NCBI GenBank assembly: GCA_032718475.1
Contig: JAUCBJ010004897.1
Coordinates: 1 to 44,437 of the forward strand
Source: Nemertoderma westbladi
Taxonomy: Eukaryota > Xenacoelomorpha > Nemertodermatida > Nemertodermatidae
Reading direction: 5' to 3'
Length of the DNA stretch: 44,437 nucleotides
Part shown: positions 1 to 9,849 of the stretch, in pieces
Layout of the letters: every line of letters begins with the position of its first letter
How positions within the stretch are numbered: the stretch's first letter is position 1
Made by a program: the position numbers and the translations under genes
Notes under the pieces: model-generated
Told to the model about the DNA's origin: nothing
Databases searched by the model: none
Seen by the model: only the letters and a program-made list of their open reading frames with translations

Positions 1-91
1 CTGTGACACTTGGACCCAACTGACACCCATTGGGTGTCATATGACACCCAATTATCACCCTATGGGTGTCAGTTGGGTCCAAGTGTCACAG
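1..91. repeat. Nested palindrome (30-bp perfect arms)
   Basis: Positions 1-30 and 62-91 are perfect reverse complements. Between them, 31-50 is itself a perfect 20-bp palindrome, and 22-38 forms a further hairpin. The whole element is built from TGGGTGTC and its complement in alternating orientation. Because it starts at base 1, the arms may continue beyond the window. It could be a foldback element or the end of a DNA transposon. No coding sequence is associated with it. Confidence 0.85.
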
Positions 92-325
92 AGAGGAGGA
101 AGACCCTACTAATTCCATTCATATTTATATTTAAAGTGTGCGCTAAGATTCCGGTGATGTAAGTTGAATTGTAATGGAAACAAGTCACATTTCATCATTT
201 TCAAAACACTAAATTTATACTAAAATATGGAGTTAATCCGATGAATATAAAAACCGTTCCTGAGGACATTTTTTTGAATTGCAAATTACACAAAATCCTC
301 AATAATGCATTTTTAATGAAAGATT
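92..325. other. AT-rich sequence, nothing recognised
   Basis: No open reading frame, repeat unit or RNA-like structure was recognised between the edge palindrome and the tRNA-like fragment at 333. Confidence 0.5.
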
Positions 326-535
326 TTCCCAGTGTTCGAGTGGATACGGCGCCTGAACTGCTTTCGTAGTATTGTTTGGTGGTGCAGGTTCGAATCCATC
401 TAAAGTCTGTATAAATTTCGCACTGTTGTCACGCCAATACAGTGGTATAATGGGATGCATTTATGTGGGCAGAGTGTCGGCACAGATTCGACACAGTCTA
501 AAGCCGACACTGCCGCCCCCCTAGTAATAAAATTT
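325..535 (+). mobile_element. tRNA-derived SINE-like fragment (tRNA-Ser/Leu-like head)
   Basis: An A-box-like sequence (TGTTCGAGTGG, 333-343) is followed at tRNA spacing by a perfect B box (GGTTCGAATCC, 387-397). Between them lie GGCGCCTGAACTGC and a long variable-arm-like stretch, as in tRNA-Ser or tRNA-Leu. The acceptor stem does not pair, so this is not a working tRNA. The tail to about 535 is GC-richer than its flanks and ends in a C run. The head is supported by the sequence; the SINE interpretation and the 3' limit are inference. Confidence 0.45.
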
Positions 536-719
536 TTCATAAAATGCAAAAAAACATGAAATTACCTTTTCTGTGATTGAACGCCTTTAAACCATAGGGT
601 TTTGTATGGATCTTATCTCCTATTGGCTCGTTATTAGTAAGTAAATACATCGTTTTTTATCAGGATTATGTTAACAAGTAGGCCTATAGCTGCTACGTTA
701 ATATTCCTATTATATTAAT

Positions 720-835
720 ATAGTTATAATTTTGGTTGGGCTTAGCCTAATGAAGTCTGCATTTTCGTCCTGGTGGGATTGGACAGGTGATATTCAGGTT
801 GGAAGTCTGACGCTCTAACCATTCACATAAACGAC
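720..835 (-). mobile_element. tRNA-Gly(UCC)-like SINE fragment, copy A
   Basis: Read on the minus strand, this has a D-arm-like GGTTAGAGCGTC followed by an anticodon arm whose loop reads CTTCCAA (around 798-806), giving the anticodon UCC, and then a decayed T-arm ending in CCAATCCC. Downstream on the minus strand is GGCTAAGCCCAACC, which closely matches the body of the better-preserved copy at 42.2-42.5 kb. The shared loop and shared body together support one SINE family. The boundaries are approximate. Confidence 0.5.
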
Positions 836-839
836 ACGG

Positions 840-2930
840 ATGAAAGGTAGACCTTGAAACCCTACCAGATAGCTTGAATGAACAGAATTTACGATCTCAG
901 GGTCTCCCATATCTCAATACAAATCATCTGTAGTCACTGTACTCAATCAATATATACATATACTATTGTATACTATACTATTGTATACTATACTATTGTA
1001 TGGGAATTCAAATATTACGTTAATGTTGAACGAATGGTAATTTAATATTGAAGAAAACAAACATATCAACTGTATGTTAAATCAAGTCGATGAGAGAGCG
1101 ATATCAATGTGTAATTTACTTTAATGTTGAAGTATGTATTTTTTTATTATCTTGTATTTTCTTATTTGTATTTTTGTCATACTGTAGTTATAAGGCCGTC
1201 TGGTCGGCAGATGATACTTATTGGATATAGACATTAATGTAGGAGTGAGTTATGAACAGTTCTACTGTTACTACTACAATATTATACTAGGGTTGGTTCA
1301 CTGGAATTATTCATTTCAGAAACACGTAGTCTTGGAACTCTGTTCCTTTTGTCTCGATAAATTGCTCCAACATATACTCCTACCTATGCAAAGTGCATTA
1401 ATTATATGATACAGTTGGCACTTTAACTTTTACAATATTTTTGATCCCGGGGTGGTAGAGGGCAGTCATTCAAATTTGTTACAATTTTAGATTATGAATT
1501 TATGCTTGCCAAGTCGTGACAGTGCTAACACGGCCTAATTATTAGCCGGAATTGTAGTCAAATTGTCTCAACTTTTTTTTGAGATATTATTAGTACTTTT
1601 GTTATAACTTCAGGACTTTTTTTTACTTTTTATTAATTTAGAGACTTTAAAAATCGTTGGTGGCACATGAGAGCCTTTGAGAGTCTGAAACTTCTTGCGG
1701 AAACAAAAATTACCAAGAATTTCAAAATTTAGGATCTAATAGTTGTGATATATTTTGAAAATATCATGTGGAATATAAATTTAGGGAAAATGTGATTTTG
1801 ACACATAATATAGTCGAGTCAATCTAGCAAAAAACCCATAAGTATTTCGCAATCACTCCGAACCACACATTTTGGATTCTATATTACCTTATTAATGACC
1901 AAAAAAATTATATAAAATTTTATTTTGCAGATCATATGTTTATTCATGGAAATTCTGCGTAAATTTGCATAACACAAGCCAAACAAAAGGAACAGTAGGT
2001 AAAAGTAAGTAGCAAATTGGTGATGTTCCAGAATAATTTAATTAATTTCACAATACGCTGTGATTCATTGGGAAATTAGTAATAGTTACACTGGCGTGTT
2101 ACACATTAATTGCTATATCTCGGAAACTAGAAGTCGCATCGAATTTTCAAATATATCAAAAATTTCAGAGATTTTTCACATAATTAAATTGTGATTGCTC
2201 TATTGATTTTAGGTGTAATATATAAATTTGTTTTAGTTTGAAAACCACAATAGTTTATCATAAAACAAATAAATTTTTTGGGGATAAGGGTTTTTGAGGT
2301 CGATAAATCCGATGGGCGAGGTTACATCCACCCGTTTAGTAGAGAAGTTGTGTAAATAAGGTCCTTATATTGTACCAGCAAAATTGGTATTAAAAATGGT
2401 AAAATTATTAGACAAATTTCCGTTGCTCTGGAAACTAAATTGGTAACTATATAGAAGTGCATACTTCAGTCAATCGATAGTAATTAGAGTAAAGTTTGTC
2501 TGTACCAAATTTGGAGAAAATCCCACCAATAGACCCCTTGTTGCTATGTAAAATCCATGTTGCTAAGGAAAGAATCAGGAAATTGAAGGAGATCCGCATA
2601 ATATATTATTATAGACTTTTTTGGGAGTATTAACAAGGTAATGTAGAATAAAAAAAAGTTGGTTTGGATGAATTGCGAATTTGTTATGGGTTGACCCCCT
2701 TTTTCGGCTAGATTGACTCGCCTACTACACACACTACGTGATATTAACACACGTAATGTAGTGTACATTACCAAACCATTTTAGATAGTAATTTGCTTAA
2801 TTCATAACAAGCTTATTTCAGTTGAGATACAGTGATATTAAAACCATCATATTTGCTTTTACTTTAGATATTCTTGTTCTTGTATAAATAAATACTTATT
2901 TAGTGATTTGAAATTCACACGGTAGAACTC
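840..2930. other. AT-rich intergenic DNA
   Basis: No gene is recognised here. The short open frames (for example at 1221-1409 and 2544-2774) show no recognisable protein. A three-copy 15-bp repeat built on TACTATTGTATAC lies at about 958-1000. Otherwise I see nothing. Confidence 0.5.
958..1000. repeat. Short 15-bp tandem repeat, three copies
   Basis: The core ATTGTA recurs at 965, 980 and 995, exactly 15 bp apart, within TACTAT sequence. It is a small AT-rich minisatellite with no visible function. Confidence 0.7.
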
Positions 2931-2931
2931 T

Positions 2932-2967
2932 TAGAGCACACCAAATGGATATATTTGGTGTGCTCTA
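2932..2967. repeat. Perfect 15-bp hairpin
   Basis: TAGAGCACACCAAAT (2932-2946) and its exact complement (2953-2967) enclose the six-base loop GGATAT. It lies about 330 bp upstream of the glycosyltransferase start. It could be a small foldback element or a chance structure. No microRNA-like arm length or flanking pairing is visible. Confidence 0.8.
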
Positions 2968-3293
2968 CAAAATCAAACACAACACAACAAAACAATAATT
3001 AATGAATACATAGCATATTGCATTTAATTTACTATTTGAATTAAACGTGTCTGTATAAAGTACAAAGTTCATAGTATTTAATGGAAGTCAATAGAGGTAT
3101 ACATAATAACTATAAAAAACGCCAATATCGCAGGTGGTTGTGAAACTGTTAATTTGGTATTTCAAATTTCAACCAATTATTTAACGGTTCACTTACACTA
3201 TAAAAGTAAAATTGACTTCAATAGAATTGGGAAATACTAATTTAATTTTATGATTAATTGAAATTAGCTATTAAAGAGTTTGTAGTTTTTAAT

Positions 3294-4346
3294 ATGAAGC
3301 ACTTTACATTATTATTTGTACAGAAGCGAAGAAAACTGGTGTTTGTTTTATTTGCGTTCTGTTTGTTATTTTGGATTTCCGCAATTGTATTACGCAATTA
3401 TCTAGTCGATCCATACGCTATAAATTGTCAACCTTCCCAAGACGCCATTAACTTTAGTCAAACGTCGGTACGTCGCTCAACCGCCGTTGTTCCAAACATC
3501 GTCCACCAAATATGGCTGGACAGATTAGAGTTCGAATTCATACATTACATATGTCTGCTATCGGTTTATAGAAATATCAAACCCGATGTCATTTACTTTC
3601 ATACGAACATGGGGCTGGAATTTACTGGAAGTCTTAATGGTTCTGAACCTTGGTTTAGCAAAGCGAAGCAACTCATTCCTAATATTGTTGTCAAGGAAAT
3701 CGTAGCCCCAGAATCTGTTTTTGGTATAAAAATGTCCACGAAGGTCTTTCGAGTTTCACATCAAACAGACGTTCTTAGATTACAATTACTACAGGAATAT
3801 GGGGGTATTTACCTCGACAGTGATGTTATTGGATTTCATCCTTTCGGAGAACTTCTTCAGTACGACTTCACTGTTAATCGTCATGATGAGGTCTCCCTCA
3901 TGTCCGGTATCATTTTATCTCGGAAAGATTCGACGTTTCTCAAATGCTTCTATGAGACTTTCAAATTCTACAACCCCAACTGTTTTACTTGCGCTTGTTG
4001 CGATAATATGCTTAAAATTGGATCATTAAACTCACATTTAATAAACCTCCGAGAGGATTTGGTTTACCCAATGTGGAAGTTGGGTGATATTCAGCGATAT
4101 GCCAATTACACATGGTCTACTGGGAAGTACACAACCCATATATGGCTCAACGCTTGGAATGAAAGGCATGAGAAAATAACTAAAGATAATTTTCACTGCC
4201 TCAAATCGTATTTTGGAGAAATTATACAATCCATTTACTACAATGGAAATCCATCAAAACCTTGCTCTGATAGAGAAATGGAAAAACGTGTGCCGAAATA
4301 TCGAGCTTTTTTGTTGGAGTGGAATAGGGAAGGACTTATTGAATAA
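3294..4346 (+). CDS. Type II membrane glycosyltransferase, DXD sugar-binding family (Gly_transf_sug-like)
   Basis: The predicted protein of 350 residues should transfer a sugar from a nucleotide donor onto a glycan or lipid acceptor in the Golgi lumen. From the first ATG there is a short basic N-terminus (KRRK, 11-14), then one hydrophobic anchor at about 16-33 (VFVLFAFCLLFWISAIVL), the layout of a type II Golgi enzyme. VPNIVHQIW (66-74) opens the catalytic region. HQTDVLR (156-162) leads into EYGGIYLDSDV, whose DSD (175-177) is the family's metal and nucleotide-sugar-binding DXD. N-glycosylation sequons are visible at about 53 (NFS), 115 (NGS) and 271 (NYT), plus a Cys-rich CFTCACC segment. 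I start at 3294 because the open frame upstream holds only a TTG at 3258 directly after a stop. The gene is one exon with no frameshift. The family (alpha-1,4-galactosyltransferase and OCH1-type DXD enzymes) is established; donor and acceptor are unknown. Confidence is high for the fold and low for the specificity. Confidence 0.9.
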   Translation: MKHFTLLFVQKRRKLVFVLFAFCLLFWISAIVLRNYLVDPYAINCQPSQDAINFSQTSVRRSTAVVPNIVHQIWLDRLEFEFIHYICLLSVYRNIKPDVIYFHTNMGLEFTGSLNGSEPWFSKAKQLIPNIVVKEIVAPESVFGIKMSTKVFRVSHQTDVLRLQLLQEYGGIYLDSDVIGFHPFGELLQYDFTVNRHDEVSLMSGIILSRKDSTFLKCFYETFKFYNPNCFTCACCDNMLKIGSLNSHLINLREDLVYPMWKLGDIQRYANYTWSTGKYTTHIWLNAWNERHEKITKDNFHCLKSYFGEIIQSIYYNGNPSKPCSDREMEKRVPKYRAFLLEWNREGLIE

Positions 4347-4527
4347 GGATGAGGTCATATATCTAATGACTAAATATTGCTAAAAATTGTCTATTTTATT
4401 AAATTGTTATTCTTCAGATTCGAACAATTCATACTAACGGAGTAGGAAGACTGAGCATCACCCTGCAGAAACAATGTGCCTGATCAGATGATTGTGATCG
4501 CTTCTATCACAGGGGAGATCAACATGC

Positions 4528-4533
4528 AATAAA
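4528..4533 (+). promoter_or_regulatory. Candidate polyadenylation signal
   Basis: AATAAA lies 182 bp after the glycosyltransferase stop codon on the same strand. It is the first canonical hexamer I see downstream. Without transcript data it remains a candidate. Confidence 0.4.
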
Positions 4534-4575
4534 ATTCATAGCTATGAGAAGAAGAACATAACATTTTTGGAGTCC

Positions 4576-4715
4576 GGACAATTGCGACCCGGACAATTGC
4601 GACCCGGACAATTGCGACCCGGACAATTGCGACCCGGACAATTGCGACCAGGTCAATTGCGGCACATGTTTTTAAATAAAAATTATGGGACGCAATTGCC
4701 GGGTCGCAATTGTCC
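4576..4715. repeat. 15-bp minisatellite followed by inverted copies of its unit
   Basis: Six units of GGACAATTGCGACCC run head to tail from 4576 to 4662 (the last two degenerate). After a 24-bp AT-rich spacer, two units appear in reverse orientation (4687-4700 and 4701-4715), and the second is the exact complement of the consensus. The array and its inverted pair can therefore fold into a hairpin. Because 15 is a multiple of three, the plus strand reads as repeated PGQLR, but the open frame is only 62 codons and I do not regard it as a gene. Confidence 0.9.
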
Positions 4716-4719
4716 TAAC

Positions 4720-6780
4720 ATCAACATTTTCATTTATATGTTTATTACAATGTAAATATTATGTTAACGCCTTGATTAAAATATCCAATAACATATGACA
4801 TGTGATATACCAGACTTAATTAAATATTGATTTCAATTACTTGTATGATGATGCCCTGACAGATAACGAATAATAAAAGCTAACAAACAATGACTGAACT
4901 TTACCTGTGTTTTACCTTAGCGCAAAGAGTGCGGCATACCTAAAACATTTCGGTTCTACACATCTCGGGTCTAAAATACTGGATATATTATATTATATAT
5001 CCAACTGACACAGGTATTATGAATAAAGCGAAACAGATATTCGATTAAATATTTCCACATAAAGCATTCCCATGCAGCATACTTCAATACCAGCTATACT
5101 GCATATAAGAATAATACTATTTGATTGGAAACTTCATTAAAACCATAATTATATATTTTCTAAGGAACGTGACATTTAGCGAAATGAACATCAAGCAATG
5201 GTTTTGCAGGGATTCCCTTAGGCTTAGCCACATTATCACTGTGTAATGGTCAGTGGTATGTCTTCCTGCTTGTCATACCTATGATTACCAATAGGGTTTT
5301 AAACACATCCGATTCCCAGCTACCTACCGCGATGCTCGTAGCATCCGTTCGTTAAGTAACGCTTTGTTATGAAAAATATTTCATTATTTAATTGGTGCGG
5401 GACAATTATTATACGAGGCGTGTTCGCAAACATGGGTTCCGTTGGAAAACAGGACCATAGGCCTTTCCGCTGCCCACTTGGATGACAGGAACCGTGGAAC
5501 CTCATTACCGGTACAACATGTAAGTTGAATTTGAAACACGCAAAAGATCAATGTAACGTTGATCGATACTCCTACACTAAACAGCCGCGCCCTTCCCGGA
5601 CGATGGTTGAGGTTCTAACCTTTGGCAGTTTTGTGAGATAGTGTTCAAAAGCCAGGTTCATCCAGGTGCACATAGTGCCACAGTTGCACCTATTATTGTC
5701 CCAAAAGACTCCCGCGTTCCACCAAAGGCAATACTCTCACATGAATCTGATAACGCGAATTCGCTTTGCTTGTCATTATTTTCAGGGTGGTGGGTGGCAG
5801 CCCTCCTCCACTCACTTCAAGCCTGTCCAACAAGTAAAACCACCCTTCATTAGCAAAGCGATACACATTTGAAGCAGGTAGCTAATCGACAAACCTCCAT
5901 CTTATCAGTACATTTATATTTAACGGCTTGTCCTTATCAAAATGGAACTATAATTGGTAGGAAATCGTGGACTCGCCCTTCCTGTGTATTTGAGAAGTAC
6001 AGCGACTCAATGAATCTGACTCCATCTTGAGATTACAATGTGATTTCCTACCGCGCGCAGGTCCATTATGTACACTTACTGCATATACTCATCGAAAATC
6101 GGCATACGCTATTTCTTGCAACCCCCTATTGTTGGTTAGTAATGTCGTCGGTCCATTAGTCCGTATTGGCGCGATTCAATGCGTGTGTGTGATGGGGTGT
6201 TACCGCTAGGCTCTCTCCTTGGAATACAATTTCCGGGGAACTCTTGGTTTGTCCTGTAACCCAATTGTCGCGCACCCTTGCGCTCCCTCGACACTGAGTT
6301 TTTATCCAACTTCATAACATTTGACATATCAGTCATGTATAATTTAAGAGTTCGCTGCTAGAAATATACGATATGCAAAGTAAACAAATGCATCGTGAAT
6401 CTTCTGATAGTAATATGTTGGGGGAGAATATTTAAGAATATTTGAATGGGAATAGAGTATAGCATTAATTTGAGATTCTCAAATTAATTTTGGAAAACAG
6501 TAGAGGTAGTATTCTAATCATGACATCGAATTGTAGGCCTACTATCGCTTATAAATAGTGGTTGAGTGGGTTCTTAATTAATGTACCATGCACAAATTAA
6601 TAGCTCACATAAAAATATGTTTTTGGGGTTTTGATGAAACGACTTGATTGTGCATAAACTATTTGTAACAACGTATTTGTTACTAATTGGAAGTTGCGAC
6701 TTCCTATAAAAATATTATTCTGTAATAAATATTACATTCTGATCTAAATTAACAGGTTTGCATCTTAAAATTGTAAAATA
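4720..6780. other. Intergenic DNA, nothing recognised
   Basis: The region is AT-rich with somewhat GC-richer patches around 5.2-6.3 kb. The open frames there are all under 71 codons, overlap one another and resemble no known family. No repeat unit or RNA gene was recognised. Confidence 0.5.
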
Positions 6781-6869
6781 TCGCCCGTCAAAGAGATTTC
6801 AGGGTATTTAAATTTATATAAGATAAATCCGAAGATATGAAATTTATTATCTGACGATTAAAATTCCGT

Positions 6870-7112
6870 ATTATGAAAAAGAAAGACTTATTAAGCATTG
6901 CCAGACTGTTAAGTGGCCATGGGACACCATCAAATGTCTCTGATATTAACCCCAAATCATCAGCAAAGTCCAAAGACGATGTCTATCAAGTGTAATGAGG
7001 CTTTTCATCAACTTCTACTACCACTGTAAGTTGATCAAGAGACATTCACAGCACATCCACCACAATAATGGCGAAGAATGGAGCAATGGTGTAACCTGTG
7101 TCAAAACGTGTT
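6870..7112 (-). pseudogene. Decayed reverse transcriptase fragment of a non-LTR retrotransposon
   Basis: On the minus strand the translation runs through IAPFFAIIVVDVL and MSLD, then two stops, then LDFADDLGLISE, in the order found in the reverse transcriptase at 8.3-9.4 kb (LAPFLFIIVVDYVLRMSLD followed by LDFDDDLGVLSE). This copy keeps the canonical FADD active-site box but has in-frame stops and an internal deletion, so it is dead. It ends abruptly around 6870. It belongs to the same or a closely related family as the neighbouring fragments. Confidence 0.75.
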
Positions 7113-7199
7113 CAGGAAATATGGATGTCTATGTGCTGCTAAGGGAAGTGCGGCGAAGATATCAGGCGTTCATTGCACCCAAACAAATCTAAACGAACG

Positions 7200-7870
7200 G
7201 AATAATTAACCTGCGGCGACTCGCTACCGCACAGCTATGGGCCAACTCCAATATATTAATCGCAACAGAGCAGCTCGTGTGTGTATGGCCTGTCGGATTG
7301 CGCTTATAAATAAATCAGCTCAGCTGCAATCGATGTCATTGTAACTACAGTAGGCCGTTCGCGGTATCCGTTCTCATTACGTGTCATTATTGTCTGTTTT
7401 CAGTTCGCCGACATTAAATGTTAAATGCCCCATAGCACAACGCCAAGGCCATCAATATGTTGTGCTCATGATAATTATATGAGTTCATTAGGAACGACAG
7501 GATGCCTTCAATTTCAGGCAACAACTTGGTTTCACAACATATTTTCCCAAATGAGACTTAATAATAATTGTTCATGATCAAATAGGTTATTTATTAGATG
7601 TTTTGAACTAAAATGAATTTATTATGCGAATCTATCAAATGTAATTAGATAGTAGTGTAGTAAATCCCCATATGGGAAATACTGTGATGATGGGTTGAGG
7701 TGGGATGAACATTTATTCCTCACTCACTTATTTTATGAATCAAACATATATTATCATCGTTTAGTTTTTGCTGATTAACAGTAAATTACATTGGTTTTTA
7801 TTACGACACACCAACCGCTTTCAGGGAAGAGTTAGTTCATTGTGTTAATATTGTTATAAAGGTGAAATTT
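7200..7870. other. AT-rich spacer between retrotransposon pieces
   Basis: No coding sequence or repeat was recognised between the FADD fragment and the 3' tail of the larger copy. Confidence 0.5.
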
Positions 7871-7914
7871 GGGGTCTACTACTAGGATCGGCATGCTGCA
7901 TTGCAGCTGCATTT

Positions 7915-8110
7915 TTAAAAATGATGTGCCGGCTTGTCGACAAAATTGCGCCGCCACAACTCCCTATCACCCATGACATTTGCTAGATCATCCGCTTCTT
8001 CAAGGCCAGTGTCCTTTAAGATGCGTCTCAAGAAAGTCATGGGCTGTCCACCATGCTTATTCACTCCATGAGGCTGCCAAAGTACAAGATTATGCACTGG
8101 ATGGCCCTCA
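7915..8110 (-). pseudogene. C-terminal end of a LINE ORF2
   Basis: The minus strand reads LVLWQPHGVNKHGGQPMTFL, then RRILKDTGLEEADDLANVMG, then DRELWRRNFVDKP. This is the typical C-terminus of many invertebrate LINE polyproteins, with LxLWxP, a GRPxxTY-like segment, DTGL, and M.DR..W. It continues into the same tail peptide (KNAAAMQHADPSS) that ends the reverse transcriptase frame upstream, so it is either a second overlapping copy or the displaced C-terminus of the same one. Confidence 0.75.
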
Positions 8111-8228
8111 CGGCGAAAGCAATGTCCTGCAAAATGGAGGCCATTTTGTTCTAGTGTCTAGTACTACTACTACTACTAGGATCGGCATGCTGCATTGCAG
8201 CTGCATTTTTAAGAATGCTGTGCCGGCC

Positions 8229-9720
8229 GGTACAGAAGTCATCCACATGCTCAAGCATCCCATCTTTTGATTTTATGCTCATCCGATCAGAGACTTGCTG
8301 AGGACTTTCAAAGTTAACTGTCAAAATTTTGGTCTTTCTGGAGTTAATAAAAAGACCAACACTAGAAGCAGCATGTTCTAATAAGCTGAGGAGCCGTTGG
8401 GCTCCCTCTAGTGATTCTGAGAGTACTCCTAAGTCATCATCAAAGTCTAGATCAGTTAGGTACTTGGCAGGAATTCTTCGACTTCTGGAGCCAGTAGGTG
8501 GAGTTATCATCACCCCATCATCATTATGATAATCTAAGGACATGCGTAGAACATAGTCAACAACAATTATGAACAAGAATGGTGCAAGTGTGTCTCCCTG
8601 GAGGACGCCCCATAACACTTCAAATGGTTCTGTGTCACCGTCAACAGTAGACACAAATGTTGTCGAACCATCGTATACTGATCTGATTGCTGCAATAATT
8701 TCCTCAGGAATCCCATATAATGAAAGTATGCTGAACATACGTGAGCGAGAGACTGAATCAAAAGCCTTGAAGAAGTCAACAAAGATACCAGCCAGATGCC
8801 TGTCTTTCTTTTTTGATAACTCTTCAATTGTCCTTCTAAGTGCCAAAATGGGCTCCATGGTCCCACGACCTTTGCGGAACCCATTCTGATTTCCACGGAG
8901 CAGTCTCTCAATGGGATCCCGGATGCGATTTAATAGAATTCTATTGTATAGCTTTGCAGCAATCGAGATCAATGAGATTCCCCGAAAAGAACCATAGAGT
9001 GTTAGGTTGCCCTTCTTGGGAACTGGCACCAACTTATTTGTTTTCATTTCTTGTGGGACTCTTGTTGTACGGTGCATGTCTACTATGATGGGATAGATGA
9101 GCTTTAAACACTCAGGTATTTTAAAGACCTCAGGGGGAACACCATCTACTCCACTGGCACGATTGGTCTTAATGCTCTTTGCAGCAGCCTTCACTTCTGC
9201 AAAGGAGATATCACCAATGGGAATATCTGGGTGTACAGACTCAGACACTTTTACTTCTATAAAGTTATCAGGCAATACCCTGTCATTATTGAGGAGCTTT
9301 TCAAAGTGGGCCTTCCAACCATTGAGGCGATCGGCTGGTGATTCAGCCTTAACCTTGGTGGTTAGTTTGTTTTTTCCGACCAGTAAGCAAGTTGATCGAT
9401 TTCCATGCCTGGGATGATTGCCTGTTGTCGTCAGCATCATTGATGGCATCAACCTGTTGGTTTATTAGCTCTTGTAGATTAACAGAGTACTGCCTGTTCA
9501 GGGACCTAGATTCAGCCTTAACTGCATTCTTGGCCGCTGTAGTCTGTTTGAGTCGGGACTCTTTCTGTGCCCTATAGAGGTCATTTCGGCACTTCTGAAT
9601 TTTGTTGTCAGTCCAGGGGGCCCTTTTCCTGTTTCGAGGGTATACAGGAACTGTTTCTGCAGCTGCTAACTTAACAGCTTCTCTGAATGCAGTGTGAAGG
9701 CAATTGGGGGTCGATCTTCC
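8229..9720 (-). pseudogene. Reverse transcriptase ORF (ORF2-type), frameshifted
   Basis: The product would copy the element's RNA at the target site. From 9720 to about 9375 one frame encodes a linker (RKRAPWTDNKIQKCRNDLY ... AINDADDNRQSSQAWKSINL); the reading then jumps to a second frame at an A-rich run near 9370 (KNKLTTKVKAESPADRLNGW). The reverse transcriptase motifs follow: FRGISLISIAAKLYNRILL, GFRKGRGTMEPILALR, FVDFFKAFDSVSRSRM, GVLQGDTLAPFLFIIVVDY, and the active-site box written LDFDDDLGVLSE instead of the usual F-A-D-D. After NSRKTKILTV the frame runs out into the 3' tail, so the thumb and C-terminal part are missing. One frameshift, one altered active-site position and two truncations make it a pseudogene, though quite a young one. 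Confidence 0.85.
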
Positions 9721-9849
9721 CGTTAATTTAATCTATTCCAATTCAATGCAATGTATACCACAACTATTGATTGAAAGATTGAATAGTAAGTAGTTGTAAG
9801 TTAGTAGTACATTAGTAACTAAGTCTTATGAGATTTTGAGGTTTTTGAT

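Larger units (their letters stand above)
7875..9720 (-). mobile_element. 5'-truncated non-LTR retrotransposon (LINE) with a (TAG)n tail
   Basis: On the minus strand this holds, in order, a charged linker, a reverse transcriptase domain, and two versions of the 3' end. The endonuclease domain is missing, and homology stops sharply at 9720, as expected for incomplete target-primed reverse transcription. The 3' end carries a short trinucleotide tail, seen on the plus strand as CTACTACTAGGATCGG (from 7876) and as a longer CTACTACTACTACTAGG run (from 8163). The end segment occurs twice, about 293 bp apart. The simplest readings are two overlapping insertions or an internal duplication. The clade (RTE-like or another LINE group) is uncertain. 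Confidence 0.85.

Noticed and set aside
333-397. Functional tRNA gene
   Set aside because: Good A-like and B boxes are present, but the acceptor stem does not pair and the tail is SINE-like.
3258-3293. Twelve extra N-terminal codons of the glycosyltransferase
   Set aside because: The frame there begins with TTG straight after a stop; the first ATG is at 3294 and already precedes a complete signal-anchor.
4567-4755. Protein with PGQLR repeats
   Set aside because: It is only 62 codons, the repeat is an exact DNA minisatellite with inverted units downstream, and there is no signal or domain.
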